Of a stretch of 55,618 nucleotides of DNA, positions 44,457 through 53,580 are shown piece after piece. The stretch is from NCBI GenBank assembly GCA_003210755.1, contig QCUL01000016.1, positions 1 through 55,618 of the forward strand, written 5' to 3'. The stretch is from Synechococcus sp. AG-679-C18. Lineage in GTDB: Bacteria; Cyanobacteriota; Cyanobacteriia; PCC-6307; Cyanobiaceae. How positions within the stretch are numbered: the first letter of the stretch is position 1; each line of letters begins with the position of its first letter. The translations under genes were made by a program, and so were the position numbers. The notes beneath the pieces are model-generated. The model was not told where the DNA came from and did not search any database. It was given only the letters and a program-made list of their open reading frames with translations.

Positions 44457-45275
44457 ATGACCAAATTTCAACGCAGTGTCTTAATTACTGGAGCATCCAG
44501 TGGGATTGGCAAAGCCACCGCTCAAGTGCTCCTGCTCGAGGGATGGAATGTCATTGCAGCAGCTCGCCGAATTGATGCGATGAACGACCTTCAGGACTTG
44601 GGTGCCGAAGTCTTGCCTCTCAACATCTGCGACCCCCATTCAAGACGAAACCTCGTCAATCAAATCCATCAACGCTTCGGAAGCCTCGACGCCCTCGTTA
44701 ATAACGCAGGATTCGGAGAAGCAGGGCCCATAGAAACAATGCCGATTGAAAAAGCTCAGCAAATTTTTGAAGTTAATGTATTCGGTTTAATCGCACTCAC
44801 CCAATTGTTTTTACCAACAATGCGTGAATGCGGAAAAGGAAGAGTAATCAATGTCTCATCCATTGCTGGTCGCTTCGTCTCCCCAGGGATCGGATGGTAC
44901 GGAGCAAGTAAGTTTGCAGTTGAGGCACTAAGTGATGCCTTACGACTGGAACTTCACCAATTTGGCATCAAAGTGATCATTATTGAGCCAGGTTTAATTT
45001 CAACTGGCTTCGAAAATATCGCGAAAGTATCGATGCGTGCTGCCCAAATCGATTCAACGTGGGCGCCGATGATGAGAAAAGTAGAAGAAAATTGCTCAAA
45101 GGGATTTAAAAATGCATCGACTGCGAAGGTCGTTGCTGCAACAATTAAGAAGGCTTTGGACTCTCCCTCGCCTAGAGCCCGATATCGATGCGGACACCGT
45201 GCTGAGTCTGTGTTATTCCAAAAACTGTTACCCACAGGATTGTGGGATGCAATTCTGCGCAGGCAGATGACTTAA
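44457..45275 (+). CDS. Short-chain dehydrogenase/reductase
   Basis: 272 residues, classical SDR: TGASSGIG (cofactor glycine motif, 11-18), NNAG (about 83-86), catalytic Ser in INVSSIAG, YGASK (Tyr and Lys pair, about 148-152), and EPGLISTGF. NADP(H) use is suggested by AARRID after the second strand. Substrate unknown. It precedes the ocp operon by 81 bases on the same strand. Confidence 0.9.
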   Translation: MTKFQRSVLITGASSGIGKATAQVLLLEGWNVIAAARRIDAMNDLQDLGAEVLPLNICDPHSRRNLVNQIHQRFGSLDALVNNAGFGEAGPIETMPIEKAQQIFEVNVFGLIALTQLFLPTMRECGKGRVINVSSIAGRFVSPGIGWYGASKFAVEALSDALRLELHQFGIKVIIIEPGLISTGFENIAKVSMRAAQIDSTWAPMMRKVEENCSKGFKNASTAKVVAATIKKALDSPSPRARYRCGHRAESVLFQKLLPTGLWDAILRRQMT

Positions 45276-45356
45276 CTACATACCAAATCAAGGATGAAAG
45301 TGCGAAAACTTCGACACAGAGTGTTACAGTCTTAATCTCTACATGTGCTTGTACCC

Positions 45357-46313
45357 ATGTTCACGATTGATAAGGCCGCGCAGATATTTCCAGATACACG
45401 TACAGCGGATGCTGTCCCCGCAATCACAGCTCGCTACAAGCTTTTGAGCGCAGAAGACCAACTCGCCCTGATTTGGTTCGCATACTTAGAGATGGGTCGA
45501 ACGATCACCGTTGCAGCTCCTGGTGCTGCACGTATGGCAATCGCACAGCCTACGTTGAATGAAATTGAAGGAATGAGTTTCAACGAACAAAGCCGTGTGA
45601 TGTGTGACTTAGCAGGGAAAGTTGACGCTCCAATTTCAAAGCGTTATGCGTTTTGGTCAATCAATGTGAAACTGGGCTTCTGGTATGAACTCGGCGAACT
45701 TATGCGCCAAGGGAAAGTTGCACCTATTCCTGAGGGCTATAAGTTGTCATCAAACGCAAACGCAGTTCTTGAGTCAGTCAAGAAAGTAGAGCAAGGACAA
45801 CAGATCAGTATTTTGAGAAATTTTGTTGTTGACATGGGTTTCGATCCTGACAATGACGACTCTTCGATCGTTTCCGAACCATCGGTAGAACCTACACCGT
45901 CTGAGGCAAGAGAAAAAATCTTTATACCTGGAGTTTTGAACCAAACTGTTCTCAGTTACATGGAGCTGCTCAATGCGAATGATTTCGATGCACTGATTAA
46001 ACTGTTTTTATCTGATGGTGCTCTTCAGCCCCCCTTTCAAAGACCCATTATTGGCACCGAAGCTATCCTGAGATTTTTTAAACGCGACTGCCAAAATCTA
46101 AAACTTTTACCAAAAGGCGGTTATGGAGAACCAACAGATGGTGGATTCAACCAAATCAAAGTGACCGGTCAAGTTCAAACACCATGGTTCGGTGGAGAAG
46201 TGGGAATGAACGTTGCTTGGCGTTTCCTACTAGACGAAAATGACAAGATCTACTTCGTTGCAATCGATCTCTTGGCCTCGCCAGCTGAACTTCTGAAACT
46301 GGGTGGAAGCTGA
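45357..46313 (+). CDS. ocp: Orange carotenoid protein
   Basis: 318 residues from the ATG at 45357; an upstream ATG at 45345 adds four. Blue-light-activated quencher of phycobilisome excitation that carries a ketocarotenoid. The N-terminal helical domain (ARYKLLSAEDQLALIWFAYLEM) and the C-terminal NTF2-like domain (NANDFDALIKLF, ALQPPFQRPI, VQTPWFGGEVGMNVAW) follow Synechocystis OCP closely. The Tyr and Trp that hold the carotenoid keto group are present (VLSYMELL and NVAWRFLL), and the arginine of the domain interface (ILRNFVVDMGF). First of ocp-crtW-frp. Confidence 0.95.
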   Translation: MFTIDKAAQIFPDTRTADAVPAITARYKLLSAEDQLALIWFAYLEMGRTITVAAPGAARMAIAQPTLNEIEGMSFNEQSRVMCDLAGKVDAPISKRYAFWSINVKLGFWYELGELMRQGKVAPIPEGYKLSSNANAVLESVKKVEQGQQISILRNFVVDMGFDPDNDDSSIVSEPSVEPTPSEAREKIFIPGVLNQTVLSYMELLNANDFDALIKLFLSDGALQPPFQRPIIGTEAILRFFKRDCQNLKLLPKGGYGEPTDGGFNQIKVTGQVQTPWFGGEVGMNVAWRFLLDENDKIYFVAIDLLASPAELLKLGGS

Positions 46314-47049
46314 CCTAGATCAGCAGCAAGATTTGGGACTGATGTTTGCAGTTTTAATTACAATGTTGTGGCTTATCACGTTGGTGGGTTGCCTTTCGTT
46401 AGACATTGATTCAATTAAGATTGCAACACTAATTCCACTTGTTTTGTTGAGAACTTTTGTTCAAACAGGGTTATTTATTATTGGCCACGACGCCATGCAT
46501 GGCACCCTCGTTCCCAACAGTTCAAAACTAAACAACCGAATTGGCGCTGCTGCGCTCCTTCTTTACGCAGGTCTTAATTTCCACCAATGCAAGAGCAATC
46601 ATGTTCTGCATCACCTTTTACCAGAAACCAACAGTGATCCTGATTACCAAAGCCATCCAGATCATTCAGCATGGCGCTGGTTTTTGGAATTCATGAGCCG
46701 ATACATGAGTTTTCGGCCTCTCACGATATTGGTAATCGGCTGGTTAATTCTTATCATTCTCAACCCTTCACGTGACCAACATGCCGTTCTTTCAGTAGCT
46801 CTTTTCTCCGCACTCCCCCTGATTCTCAGCTCTCTCCAGCTATTTTTCGTGGGCACTTGGTTTCCACACCATCGCAACAAGAACAACTCCAACCGTCAAA
46901 CACCAAGGAGTCTGACGGTTCATCCATTGCTCTCGTTCGCAGCTTGCTATCACTTTGGATATCATCGCGAACACCATCTATCACCGTCCACACCTTGGTT
47001 TGATCTACCGCGTCTGCGTCAACGATCTCCATTGAGTCAGGCGGCCTGA
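46303..47049 (+). CDS. crtW: Beta-carotene ketolase
   Basis: Adds keto groups to beta-ionone rings, making echinenone or canthaxanthin, the pigments OCP needs. 248 residues from a GTG that overlaps the ocp stop by 11 bases; ATG 46342 is an alternative. Di-iron His boxes of CrtW are intact: HDAMH (62-66), HVLHH (100-104) with PETNSDPDYQ, and HREHH near the C-terminus followed by STPWFDLP. Four membrane helices. The overlap with ocp implies translational coupling. Confidence 0.93.
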   Translation: MEADLDQQQDLGLMFAVLITMLWLITLVGCLSLDIDSIKIATLIPLVLLRTFVQTGLFIIGHDAMHGTLVPNSSKLNNRIGAAALLLYAGLNFHQCKSNHVLHHLLPETNSDPDYQSHPDHSAWRWFLEFMSRYMSFRPLTILVIGWLILIILNPSRDQHAVLSVALFSALPLILSSLQLFFVGTWFPHHRNKNNSNRQTPRSLTVHPLLSFAACYHFGYHREHHLSPSTPWFDLPRLRQRSPLSQAA

Positions 47050-47084
47050 ACCTCCAGGTAAAACCATTACTTTCGATTCACGTC

Positions 47085-47405
47085 ATGACGCAAGTTGACT
47101 GGGCTTCCACAGAAACAGAAATCGCACAAAACGCTTTCAAAAAAGGCAATGAACGAGCAGTTACTGTTTTAATCGATGTAATACGATCAAAAAGTCAATC
47201 TCTAAGCTCCCTCGAATCAGTGTGCTCATTGCACGATTATCTCAGCACTGAGAGATATGAAATAGAGGGAAGAATGGAATTCAACCACGATACGATTTTA
47301 TTCTCGCTAGCAGACATGATGAAGAGAGAATTAATTGAAGCCACTGACTTACAAGGACTCGACCCCAAAAAAGTATCTAAAATAAAAGCAATGTCATTAT
47401 TTTAA
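47085..47405 (+). CDS. frp: Fluorescence recovery protein
   Basis: 106 residues. Detaches and resets activated OCP. Matches Synechocystis FRP in layout: VDWASTETEIAQNAFKKG at the start, then LHDYLSTERYEIEG (His50, Asp51, Arg57 here correspond to His53, Asp54, Arg60) and DLQGLDPKKVSKIKAMSLF at the end. The tryptophan of the FRP helix (Trp50 in Synechocystis) is cysteine here (Cys47), checked in the nucleotides. It lies 35 bases after crtW, so the three genes form one operon. Confidence 0.88.
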   Translation: MTQVDWASTETEIAQNAFKKGNERAVTVLIDVIRSKSQSLSSLESVCSLHDYLSTERYEIEGRMEFNHDTILFSLADMMKRELIEATDLQGLDPKKVSKIKAMSLF

Positions 47406-47520
47406 GACAAAAAATCTATACTTAAATACTTATAAAAATTAATCTTCATCCTTAATAGCCTTTACACAATTGCAAACTATATTTAATTTAGATAACAAAT
47501 AAACTTCGAAATAACTTTTT

Positions 47521-47688
47521 TTAAGAAGCAGTTGATTCAACCTGATCTTGAAGAAAGGGTCCTTTATCTAATTTTTTTTGCGCTTTTGCGGCTTTTTTTA
47601 AAATTTTTTGTGCTTCTCCTCGCGTCAGACATTCTTCAGCTCGAGACTGAAGCTTGTGGAGCTTCCGGTGCTGCTTAGCGGGATTCAT
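47521..47688 (-). CDS. 55-residue basic protein
   Basis: ATG at 47688. Very Lys-rich, helical (HRKLHKLQSRAEE, AQKILKKAAKAQKKLDKG), ending FLQDQVESTAS. Convergent with frp, downstream of it. Basic helical character suggests nucleic-acid binding, but nothing proves it. Confidence 0.55.
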   Translation of the reverse strand: MNPAKQHRKLHKLQSRAEECLTRGEAQKILKKAAKAQKKLDKGPFLQDQVESTAS

Positions 47689-47801
47689 CAATCACCTTGC
47701 CATATTCCCTTTGTAACATTTCTGAAGGGGCAGAGGCAACTGTGAATTGGATTTCAACCTAGTTCAACAACATCAGTAACCATCTGGACTTAAGAGCAAC
47801 A

Positions 47802-48659
47802 TTGCTTCAACTGTTCAAAGCATGCTGTAAAAGCGCTCAAGCCAATGCCGTGGTGCCCTGGTGGGATATACCGATCCTTATTGCCCTAGGTCTCCTCGCA
47901 GGAGGCCTAGCTGGTTTACTCGGAATCGGCGGGGGTTTGATTTTTGCGCCCCTTCTGCTGTGGCTCAACCTACCTCCACATCAAGCACTAGCAACTAGCG
48001 GCTTCGCCATTGTTCCAACAGCATTAGCCGGAACAATCGTGCATTTACGGAGTGGAAGTATCGAAACACGTCCTGGCCTTGCAATTGGTTTAGCAGGGTT
48101 TGGCTCCGCATTCCTATTCGGAGGGCTCGCAGGCCTGACCGCTGGATGGATGCTGTTGAGCATGCAAACAGTGATTTATGTGTTGTTAGCTTTCTGCGTG
48201 CGAGAGCCAGAAGAAACGGAACAAGAAGCAAACACAGATTCAAAGACTGGTAAAGATTCCAAACCTGAGCCTGAACAAGAAAAAATCTCACCGCCACTTC
48301 TTGCAGGTGTGGGCTGCATTGCTGGCTGGACAACAGGGATGCTTGGACTCGGCGGGGGACTCGTACTCGTGCCACTGATGAGTGGCCCCATGGCCATACC
48401 GATTCATCAAGCGATTCGGCTCAGCACAGTCGCTGTGCTCTGCTCCGCCAGCGCTGCATCACTGCAATTTCTGCATGAAGGCCGAGGGGTTCCCTGGATG
48501 GGTCTGATGCTGGGCGGTGTTGCAGCATTGGCAGCCCAATGGAGCGCAAGACGCCTTGACCTTTTCAATGCATCTGTCTTAGTTCGTTGCCTAAGAGGAC
48601 TTGCGATTGTCCTAGCCATCGATAGCTGTCGCCGCGCTGTTCAACTTGTACTGAATTGA
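47802..48659 (+). CDS. TauE/SafE family permease
   Basis: 285 residues from a TTG; a GTG at 47850 gives a more typical start. Two homologous halves, each with the TauE/SafE glycine motif (GLAGLLGIGGGLIFAPLLL and TTGMLGLGGGLVLVPLM), about eight helices and an acidic, Glu/Lys-rich loop (about 130-163). The family exports sulphite, sulphonates or other small anions; the substrate here is unknown. Confidence 0.88.
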   Translation: MLQLFKACCKSAQANAVVPWWDIPILIALGLLAGGLAGLLGIGGGLIFAPLLLWLNLPPHQALATSGFAIVPTALAGTIVHLRSGSIETRPGLAIGLAGFGSAFLFGGLAGLTAGWMLLSMQTVIYVLLAFCVREPEETEQEANTDSKTGKDSKPEPEQEKISPPLLAGVGCIAGWTTGMLGLGGGLVLVPLMSGPMAIPIHQAIRLSTVAVLCSASAASLQFLHEGRGVPWMGLMLGGVAALAAQWSARRLDLFNASVLVRCLRGLAIVLAIDSCRRAVQLVLN

Positions 48660-48768
48660 TGCCCCATCGAACTGGTTACTAACCTCTTCACGAGGGGAAG
48701 AAACCAAACTGAGAACAGAAATGTTGATCTAAATTGTTTACATTGCAAGTAAAAGCTTGAAATCTCAT

Positions 48769-48796
48769 GATTATCTGAGTGACCACTCAGATAATC
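48769..48796. repeat. Perfect inverted repeat, 12-bp arms
   Basis: GATTATCTGAGT at 48769-48780 is exactly repeated in reverse complement at 48785-48796 across the 4-base loop GACC. It lies 110 bases after the TauE/SafE gene. No T-run follows, so it may be a weak terminator, an RNA hairpin or a remnant of a short mobile repeat. Confidence 0.65.
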
Positions 48797-48849
48797 TTAA
48801 AGCAAGAATATAAACGAATAACAACAGTTAGTGGAATCGCTTTGCATCC

Positions 48850-49020
48850 TTGACAAACGCAATTGACGGGTTTGATTCTGATTGTTCAAAGAATAGAAAA
48901 CTACCTCGAATAATCACCGAAACGATTGTCGTTGGAATCATTGCGCCTATTTTAACTGCTGTTTCTATAAGCCAGAAATTATACCAATTGCCAACAGATG
49001 TAAACAATTTTCGAATTTAA
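48850..49020 (+). CDS. Possible 56-residue membrane peptide
   Basis: TTG at 48850 followed by a protein-like frame with a hydrophobic run (TIVVGIIAPILTAVSI) and ordinary polar ends. It could be a small membrane protein or the remains of a longer gene. No strong ribosome binding site. Confidence 0.35.
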   Translation: MTNAIDGFDSDCSKNRKLPRIITETIVVGIIAPILTAVSISQKLYQLPTDVNNFRI

Positions 49021-49478
49021 TACTTACTCAACACAACAAAAGACATCAATCAAGAAAATTTCGAGTTGCTCTCATGCAAAAAAGAATAAATAGCAACAGA
49101 AAGGCCAGACAAGGCTCAAGGAAAATTATTAGATTTTCATCGTAACTACTTGAGACAATCAAAGGCAATGATTGCGCTACAGAAAGTAATCAAATTGATA
49201 AATAATAGCACCTTCAAAATCTTTGATAAGCACCTGAGGCTTAGAGACTCGAGCGAAGGAGCTGAAAGAAAAAGCAACCCACTCAATCTACAAGTCCGAA
49301 CAATGAAATTTAAGGGCTTTGGTCTTCAAAGCATTGGTGACGAGTCTTATTGATCACCATCACTACACTAAATATTCAATTGGAAACCATTGGAAAGCAT
49401 AGTGACTGATTTCATCAATCAATGTATTGCATCTTAGTTTTCAATCAGTAATACTAGATAACGGCAACGCAAATTCAG
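49021..49478. other. Gene-poor stretch
   Basis: AT-rich. Two short frames (23 residues from 49074; 61-67 residues from 49150 or 49168) are weak and not accepted. No terminator-like hairpin. Confidence 0.4.
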
Positions 49479-49643
49479 ATGACAAACATGTCAGAAAAAG
49501 ACAAAGATTATTGGACCGAGGAGATTTCCTTTCTAGAAGCGAGGCTTAATGGAAATCAGGGAGACATTGATTCAGAGGATCGGTCCGCTTGCGAAGAAGC
49601 TCTAAAGACAGCGTATGAAAATCGTTCCTTATGCAAAAGATAA
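49479..49643 (+). CDS. 54-residue acidic protein
   Basis: ATG at 49479 with a second at 49488. Acidic and helical: EKDKDYWTEEISFLEARLNGNQ, DRSACEEALKTAYENR. No membrane segment. Protein-like; function unknown. Confidence 0.5.
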   Translation: MTNMSEKDKDYWTEEISFLEARLNGNQGDIDSEDRSACEEALKTAYENRSLCKR

Positions 49644-49880
49644 CGTTTGAACGAAGTGATAGTCTCATTTAACCAAATAAAATCCGGCCAAGGATAACCA
49701 CTTTTAATATTTAATCGTCGCGACTCTATTCAATGCTGATTAAACAGAATATCCAGCGCTCGTTGCAAGAACGCAACAGCTATCTGAAAAGCCAACGCAT
49801 CACCCATCTAAATCCATAGCGATGGCTCATATCCTTGTATTAAAACTCCACTTGCTTTGACTAAAGCTATGGATAAATAC

Positions 49881-50129
49881 CTAGGCCTCCAAGCCTGACT
49901 TCAACTCGCGTTGATCCTTCAACTCTCTCTGAAAAAGTTGCAATAAACGCGATGGGGCCTTGTAGCGACGTGGCAGGGACAGGTGAAGTGTTTCCAACCT
50001 CTCCCAACACAAGGTTCGCTTCATTTGCAGGGGCGAGCGACCTTCCAGGAGCAACAGTCTCATCGCTTTGCAATACAGCGGATACTTTGCCTCTAGCTCC
50101 CCGATCGTGATCGATGGGCTCGTGATCAT
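49881..50129 (-). CDS. Conserved-looking hypothetical protein
   Basis: 82 residues, helical: SITIGELEAKYPLYCKAMRLLL, EGRSPLQMKRTLCWERLETLHLSLPRRY (reported in two pieces). Similar to small proteins I recall from other Synechococcus genomes. GC-richer than the flanks; the other minus-strand frame here (49867-50151) is a shadow. Function unknown. Confidence 0.7.
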   Translation of the reverse strand: MITSPSITIGELEAKYPLYCKAMRLLLLEGRSPLQMKRTLCWERLETLHLSLPRRYKAPSRLLQLFQRELKDQRELKSGLEA

Positions 50130-50833
50130 GGCTAAGCCTGTGAGGAACCATGCTTCATATTGCCTCAGCAGATGCCATGGCCCTAACCACCATTTGATTT
50201 CAATGCAGAGATCCCATCTCTAGAGACTCTTAGCTCAACAAAAAATCTATCGACGCTCTGATCCAACAAAATAAAAATTATAGATCTAAAAACAACAGCT
50301 TAAAAAAATTTAATTGCTACACATACATATAGATTTGAGACTGGGAATCGCAAACAATTTAAGCAAATGTTTTTAACTGCGTCAGCAGAACTCAATCAAA
50401 CTTTCAAATGATCCATTAGCTGAACGATAGTAAAAAAATCAATCACCATCGACCAATGTTTGAAACATTTAGTCAATCTCACAAAAAGCATTTTTCAGAA
50501 ACGCTATATTGACCAATCAATGTAATTCGCTCTCGCAACAAGCTATTTTTGTCAGCAGCAACAGAAAAACAAACGTCAAATAGCGAGAACTTGAACACAA
50601 CAAACCAAGAACTTAATCATTTATGGAATCTAGAGACTGTTGTCAGAACACGAATTAAAAATCTAACGCACCTAGCAGATTTGCAACCGTTATCAGCACA
50701 ATCTGACTATAAATCATTACACAATTACTACAATGACGAGTCAATTAAAATCAAAATTGGCATCATTCTTCCGCCGTGAGTTCTTCCGAGGTCATACGCT
50801 GAGGCATGGGGAAATTCTGATCACACCCGCGTC
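50130..50833. other. Gene-poor stretch
   Basis: AT-rich. A frame from a TTG at 50549 (76 residues, Asn/Gln-rich) is too weak to accept. No strong hairpin or repeat seen. Confidence 0.4.
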
Positions 50834-51337
50834 ATGCTTAAGCGTTTTCTTATTTCGCTTCTACTCACGATGAGTTTGCTTGTCGCCACGCCGGTTCTAG
50901 CAGCTGAGCTCCGACTTAGTGAAGTGGAAATTGCTCCTTGCGATGCCAGTGATCCAGGTGCACAACCAGGACAAGCCCTTGGTAACACTCGCAACAACAT
51001 CACAAGTCCAGAAGGAGCGAGCTGCTACGTGCTTAGCGGCACTGTGGAAAATCCAAACAGACGCGCAGTCGTCGATACGGACGTGTATGCACGCATCCTT
51101 GATCGCAGTGGTGAGCCGGTGCTTCAAAACCGAACACGTGTTGGATCCATCGGGGATATTGAGCCAGGGCTCCAATCGTTCGCCCTTCGGCTCGCCGTGC
51201 CTAAAGGCACTCCAGGACCATTTGATGTTAAGAACCCACGAGCAAGGGGATTCAATGCGCCCGTTCGTAGTCGGGCCACAGACGATGAAGAATTACTGCC
51301 ACTTGAACAAAATGTAGTGACCACTGCGAAAGATTGA
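50834..51337 (+). CDS. Secreted hypothetical protein
   Basis: 167 residues with a clean signal peptide (ending VLAA). The mature part has two cysteines (IAPCDASDPG, ASCYVLSG) and an immunoglobulin-like pattern: YVLSGTVENPNRRAVVDTDVYARI, PGLQSFALRLAVPKGTPG. Together these suggest a small beta-sandwich in the periplasm. No family recognised. The next gene starts 2 bases after the stop. Confidence 0.75.
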   Translation: MLKRFLISLLLTMSLLVATPVLAAELRLSEVEIAPCDASDPGAQPGQALGNTRNNITSPEGASCYVLSGTVENPNRRAVVDTDVYARILDRSGEPVLQNRTRVGSIGDIEPGLQSFALRLAVPKGTPGPFDVKNPRARGFNAPVRSRATDDEELLPLEQNVVTTAKD

Positions 51338-51339
51338 GA

Positions 51340-51516
51340 ATGAATTCCTCAATCAGGAGTGGAGTAACACTTCTTGGCTTAATTGCTTTCATGGTGCTTA
51401 TTAGTATCAATCCAAGAGCAGTGAATCAAGAGCCTCCACTTCGTTCACTCAAGGACAATCGTATGATGCCCCGTAACAGTATGCGAAGACTCAGACAGGA
51501 ACGAATTCGAAATTGA
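51340..51516 (+). CDS. Small single-helix protein
   Basis: 58 residues from ATG 51340: one helix (GVTLLGLIAFMVLISI, about 7-22) and a basic tail (RRLRQERIRN). Starts 2 bases after the secreted protein gene, so likely cotranscribed. Function unknown. Confidence 0.55.
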   Translation: MNSSIRSGVTLLGLIAFMVLISINPRAVNQEPPLRSLKDNRMMPRNSMRRLRQERIRN

Positions 51517-51632
51517 TCAACAAGCAAGCGAATAAGAATCGAATATTCAATCAATCAGGAACATACATTATCAGATTTTGACAATAACAATACCCAGAAG
51601 AATATCAAAAGTTTCAACCCTAATTTTCATCA

Positions 51633-52292
51633 TTAAGTGATATCAAACAACCTGCCCTGAGTCACAGACGAGGATGAATTCTGTTTCCTCGTTTGCAAGA
51701 TTTTCACCATCCAGCCTTGAGGGTCCCACCCCGTTAAGAGTGGTTCTAAAGCACGCAAATCATGCCCCTCAGCCTCTGCCAGCCAAGCTTCCTCAAACCC
51801 ATCCGGAATCACCACCGGCATCCGATCATGCAGAGGTTGAACCAGAGCATTTGGCGTAGTGGTGAGAATCGTACAAGTCTCTAGCTCGCTTCCATCAGAG
51901 CCAAGCCACCGCTCCCATAATCCAGCGAGCCAAAACGGGCTTTGATCAGAGCGGCATAGATAGTGATTTTTCTCGAAAAATCCAGTTGCTGGTAGCAAAC
52001 AGCGTCGATGTCGCCAAGCTGCTCTGAAGCTTGCTTTCTCTGACACCGTCTCCGATCGTGCATTGATTGGTTTGGGCCCTAAAGAGGGATCTTTTGCCCA
52101 GGATGGAATCAACCCCCACAGCATGAGAGCCGCTTCGGTCTTGCGCTCATCTCGACGCAATCCCAACACTGGTTCAGAAGGCCGAATCAGATCGCGCGGT
52201 GCGTAGCGAGAGAGATGCTGATCAGACATTCGCTCCCGAATCGATTCCGGAAGCTGAGCTGCATCTGTAGTAAGTGCATAACGACCGCACAT
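51633..52292 (-). CDS. SRAP domain protein (HMCES/YedK family)
   Basis: Protects abasic sites in single-stranded DNA by forming a covalent link through its N-terminal cysteine. 219 residues from the ATG at 52292, so Cys2 (MCGRYA) is exposed after Met removal. Other family residues: PINARSETV, the LLPATGFFEK Glu, and the HDRMPVVIP His. The longer reading to 52319 would bury the active-site Cys and is rejected. No SOS box searched for. Confidence 0.93.
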   Translation of the reverse strand: MCGRYALTTDAAQLPESIRERMSDQHLSRYAPRDLIRPSEPVLGLRRDERKTEAALMLWGLIPSWAKDPSLGPKPINARSETVSEKASFRAAWRHRRCLLPATGFFEKNHYLCRSDQSPFWLAGLWERWLGSDGSELETCTILTTTPNALVQPLHDRMPVVIPDGFEEAWLAEAEGHDLRALEPLLTGWDPQGWMVKILQTRKQNSSSSVTQGRLFDIT

Positions 52293-52456
52293 AAGTCCAT
52301 CATCAACGGCTGTTCTCACGAATGATGCATCACCCTCGCCAGAATTATGGGGTCTTTAGTGGTGAAGTGATGCTTCCTCTGAATCCGTTCTGTCTTATCA
52401 ACGCGGGAAAAATTGCTGGCTTGAAAACCACCATCATCATCCTGATGATCATGCTG

Positions 52457-52606
52457 ATGAAGTCCAAGCTTCTGCGAGTGAAGATGTCGCTTCTCGGTTC
52501 ACTGATTGGATTCACACTGTTGGTGGGCTTTTTAATCACAACTGGAGTCTTAACAATCGTTGCCGGCGGAGCTCTGGTCTATGCCTCTCAGAAGCAAAAC
52601 GATTGA
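52457..52606 (+). CDS. Small membrane protein
   Basis: 49 residues from ATG 52457 (ATG 52484 gives 40). One or two helices: SLLGSLIGFTLLVGFLIT and VLTIVAGGALVYA, ending SQKQND. The frame extends to 52322 but that is antisense to the SRAP start. Function unknown. Confidence 0.5.
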   Translation: MKSKLLRVKMSLLGSLIGFTLLVGFLITTGVLTIVAGGALVYASQKQND

Positions 52607-52644
52607 GCCGCATGCTCGAGAACTTGCATCCCTGCTATGCAATG

Positions 52645-53523
52645 TCAACCGAGCTCCAAGCAGGCAAGAGCGTAGACCTCGTCTAAGGCGACTGGAGGCA
52701 ATTCACCTCGATACATCCTCATCGTTTGAGACTCAGCCACAAATCCAAGCTCTCTCATAAGGTCTTCTGCTGAAGCGTTGAAACCTGGTGTATGGATTAA
52801 CAACACACCTTCATGACGGCGCTGAAGCTGGCCAATGAGATAAGACGCCAAAGCTGGGGTATCTGCAAGCAGGGGACCTATTCGCCAGCCCTCCCCATGC
52901 TGCAAAAGACAAGAACGAATACGTCCAAAACCGTGGCAATTGCCGCAATCATCAATTAATGCCAGCACCTGACCGGACTGATGTCCGAGCCAGTCGGCAA
53001 GAAAATGAGGCCTAGGACTCAATTCTCGTTGAGCGTCATACATCTGAACAGCTGATGAAGGTACATCCTTGCCCCCAACAACTCGCAACCCGTCGGGAGG
53101 ATCACTTCCTGGCCCATCAGAAGTACCTTCGTTAAACCATCGCCAACGTGTCGTTAACGAGGATGATTCAAAGCCCCATGATCTGTAATCGACAATCCGA
53201 TCTGGCGCTGCTTCTAACCCAATACACGTGAGATCTGATAAGTGCTCCAGAGCATGGGCCCAAAGCTGACGTCCATAGCCATGTCCACGTTGCTGCGGAA
53301 CAACGAGGTACAAGCCGATAAATCCATAATCTGGGTTGTAGCGAACGCCCGCAATGCAACCAACAGGTTCTTGATCAAGCCAAGCAATCCACAAACCTCG
53401 TCGATCGGTGTGCCTATAAATCTCGATATCCCCAAGACCTGGAGCGAATCCCTCTTGTCGAGCCCAGTCCGTAACAACTGGGATCTGTTCGGTCTCCAAT
53501 TCAAGAATGCGCAAAGAGCTCAT
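52645..53523 (-). CDS. GNAT acetyltransferase with two GNAT-like halves
   Basis: 292 residues. The N-terminal half has the acetyl-CoA signature LYLVVPQQRGHGYGRQLW (about 72-90) and GLEAAPDRIVDYRSWGF; the C-terminal half (about 150-290) resembles the second GNAT-like domain of DUF1248/YitH-like proteins: GPLLADTPALASYLIGQL, ELGFVAESQTMRMYRG. Substrate unknown. Confidence 0.87.
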   Translation of the reverse strand: MSSLRILELETEQIPVVTDWARQEGFAPGLGDIEIYRHTDRRGLWIAWLDQEPVGCIAGVRYNPDYGFIGLYLVVPQQRGHGYGRQLWAHALEHLSDLTCIGLEAAPDRIVDYRSWGFESSSLTTRWRWFNEGTSDGPGSDPPDGLRVVGGKDVPSSAVQMYDAQRELSPRPHFLADWLGHQSGQVLALIDDCGNCHGFGRIRSCLLQHGEGWRIGPLLADTPALASYLIGQLQRRHEGVLLIHTPGFNASAEDLMRELGFVAESQTMRMYRGELPPVALDEVYALACLELG

Positions 53524-53580
53524 CCAATCAGCACATGGAGGTCAGCTCATCAATCATGAAGAAGGAAAGGAGCGATGGAC

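Noticed and set aside
49150-49353. Plus-strand frame of 67 codons
   Set aside because: Basic, low-support sequence in AT-rich DNA, with no ribosome binding site.
50549-50779. Asn/Gln-rich plus-strand frame with a TTG start
   Set aside because: Composition reflects AT-rich DNA; no motif and no ribosome binding site.
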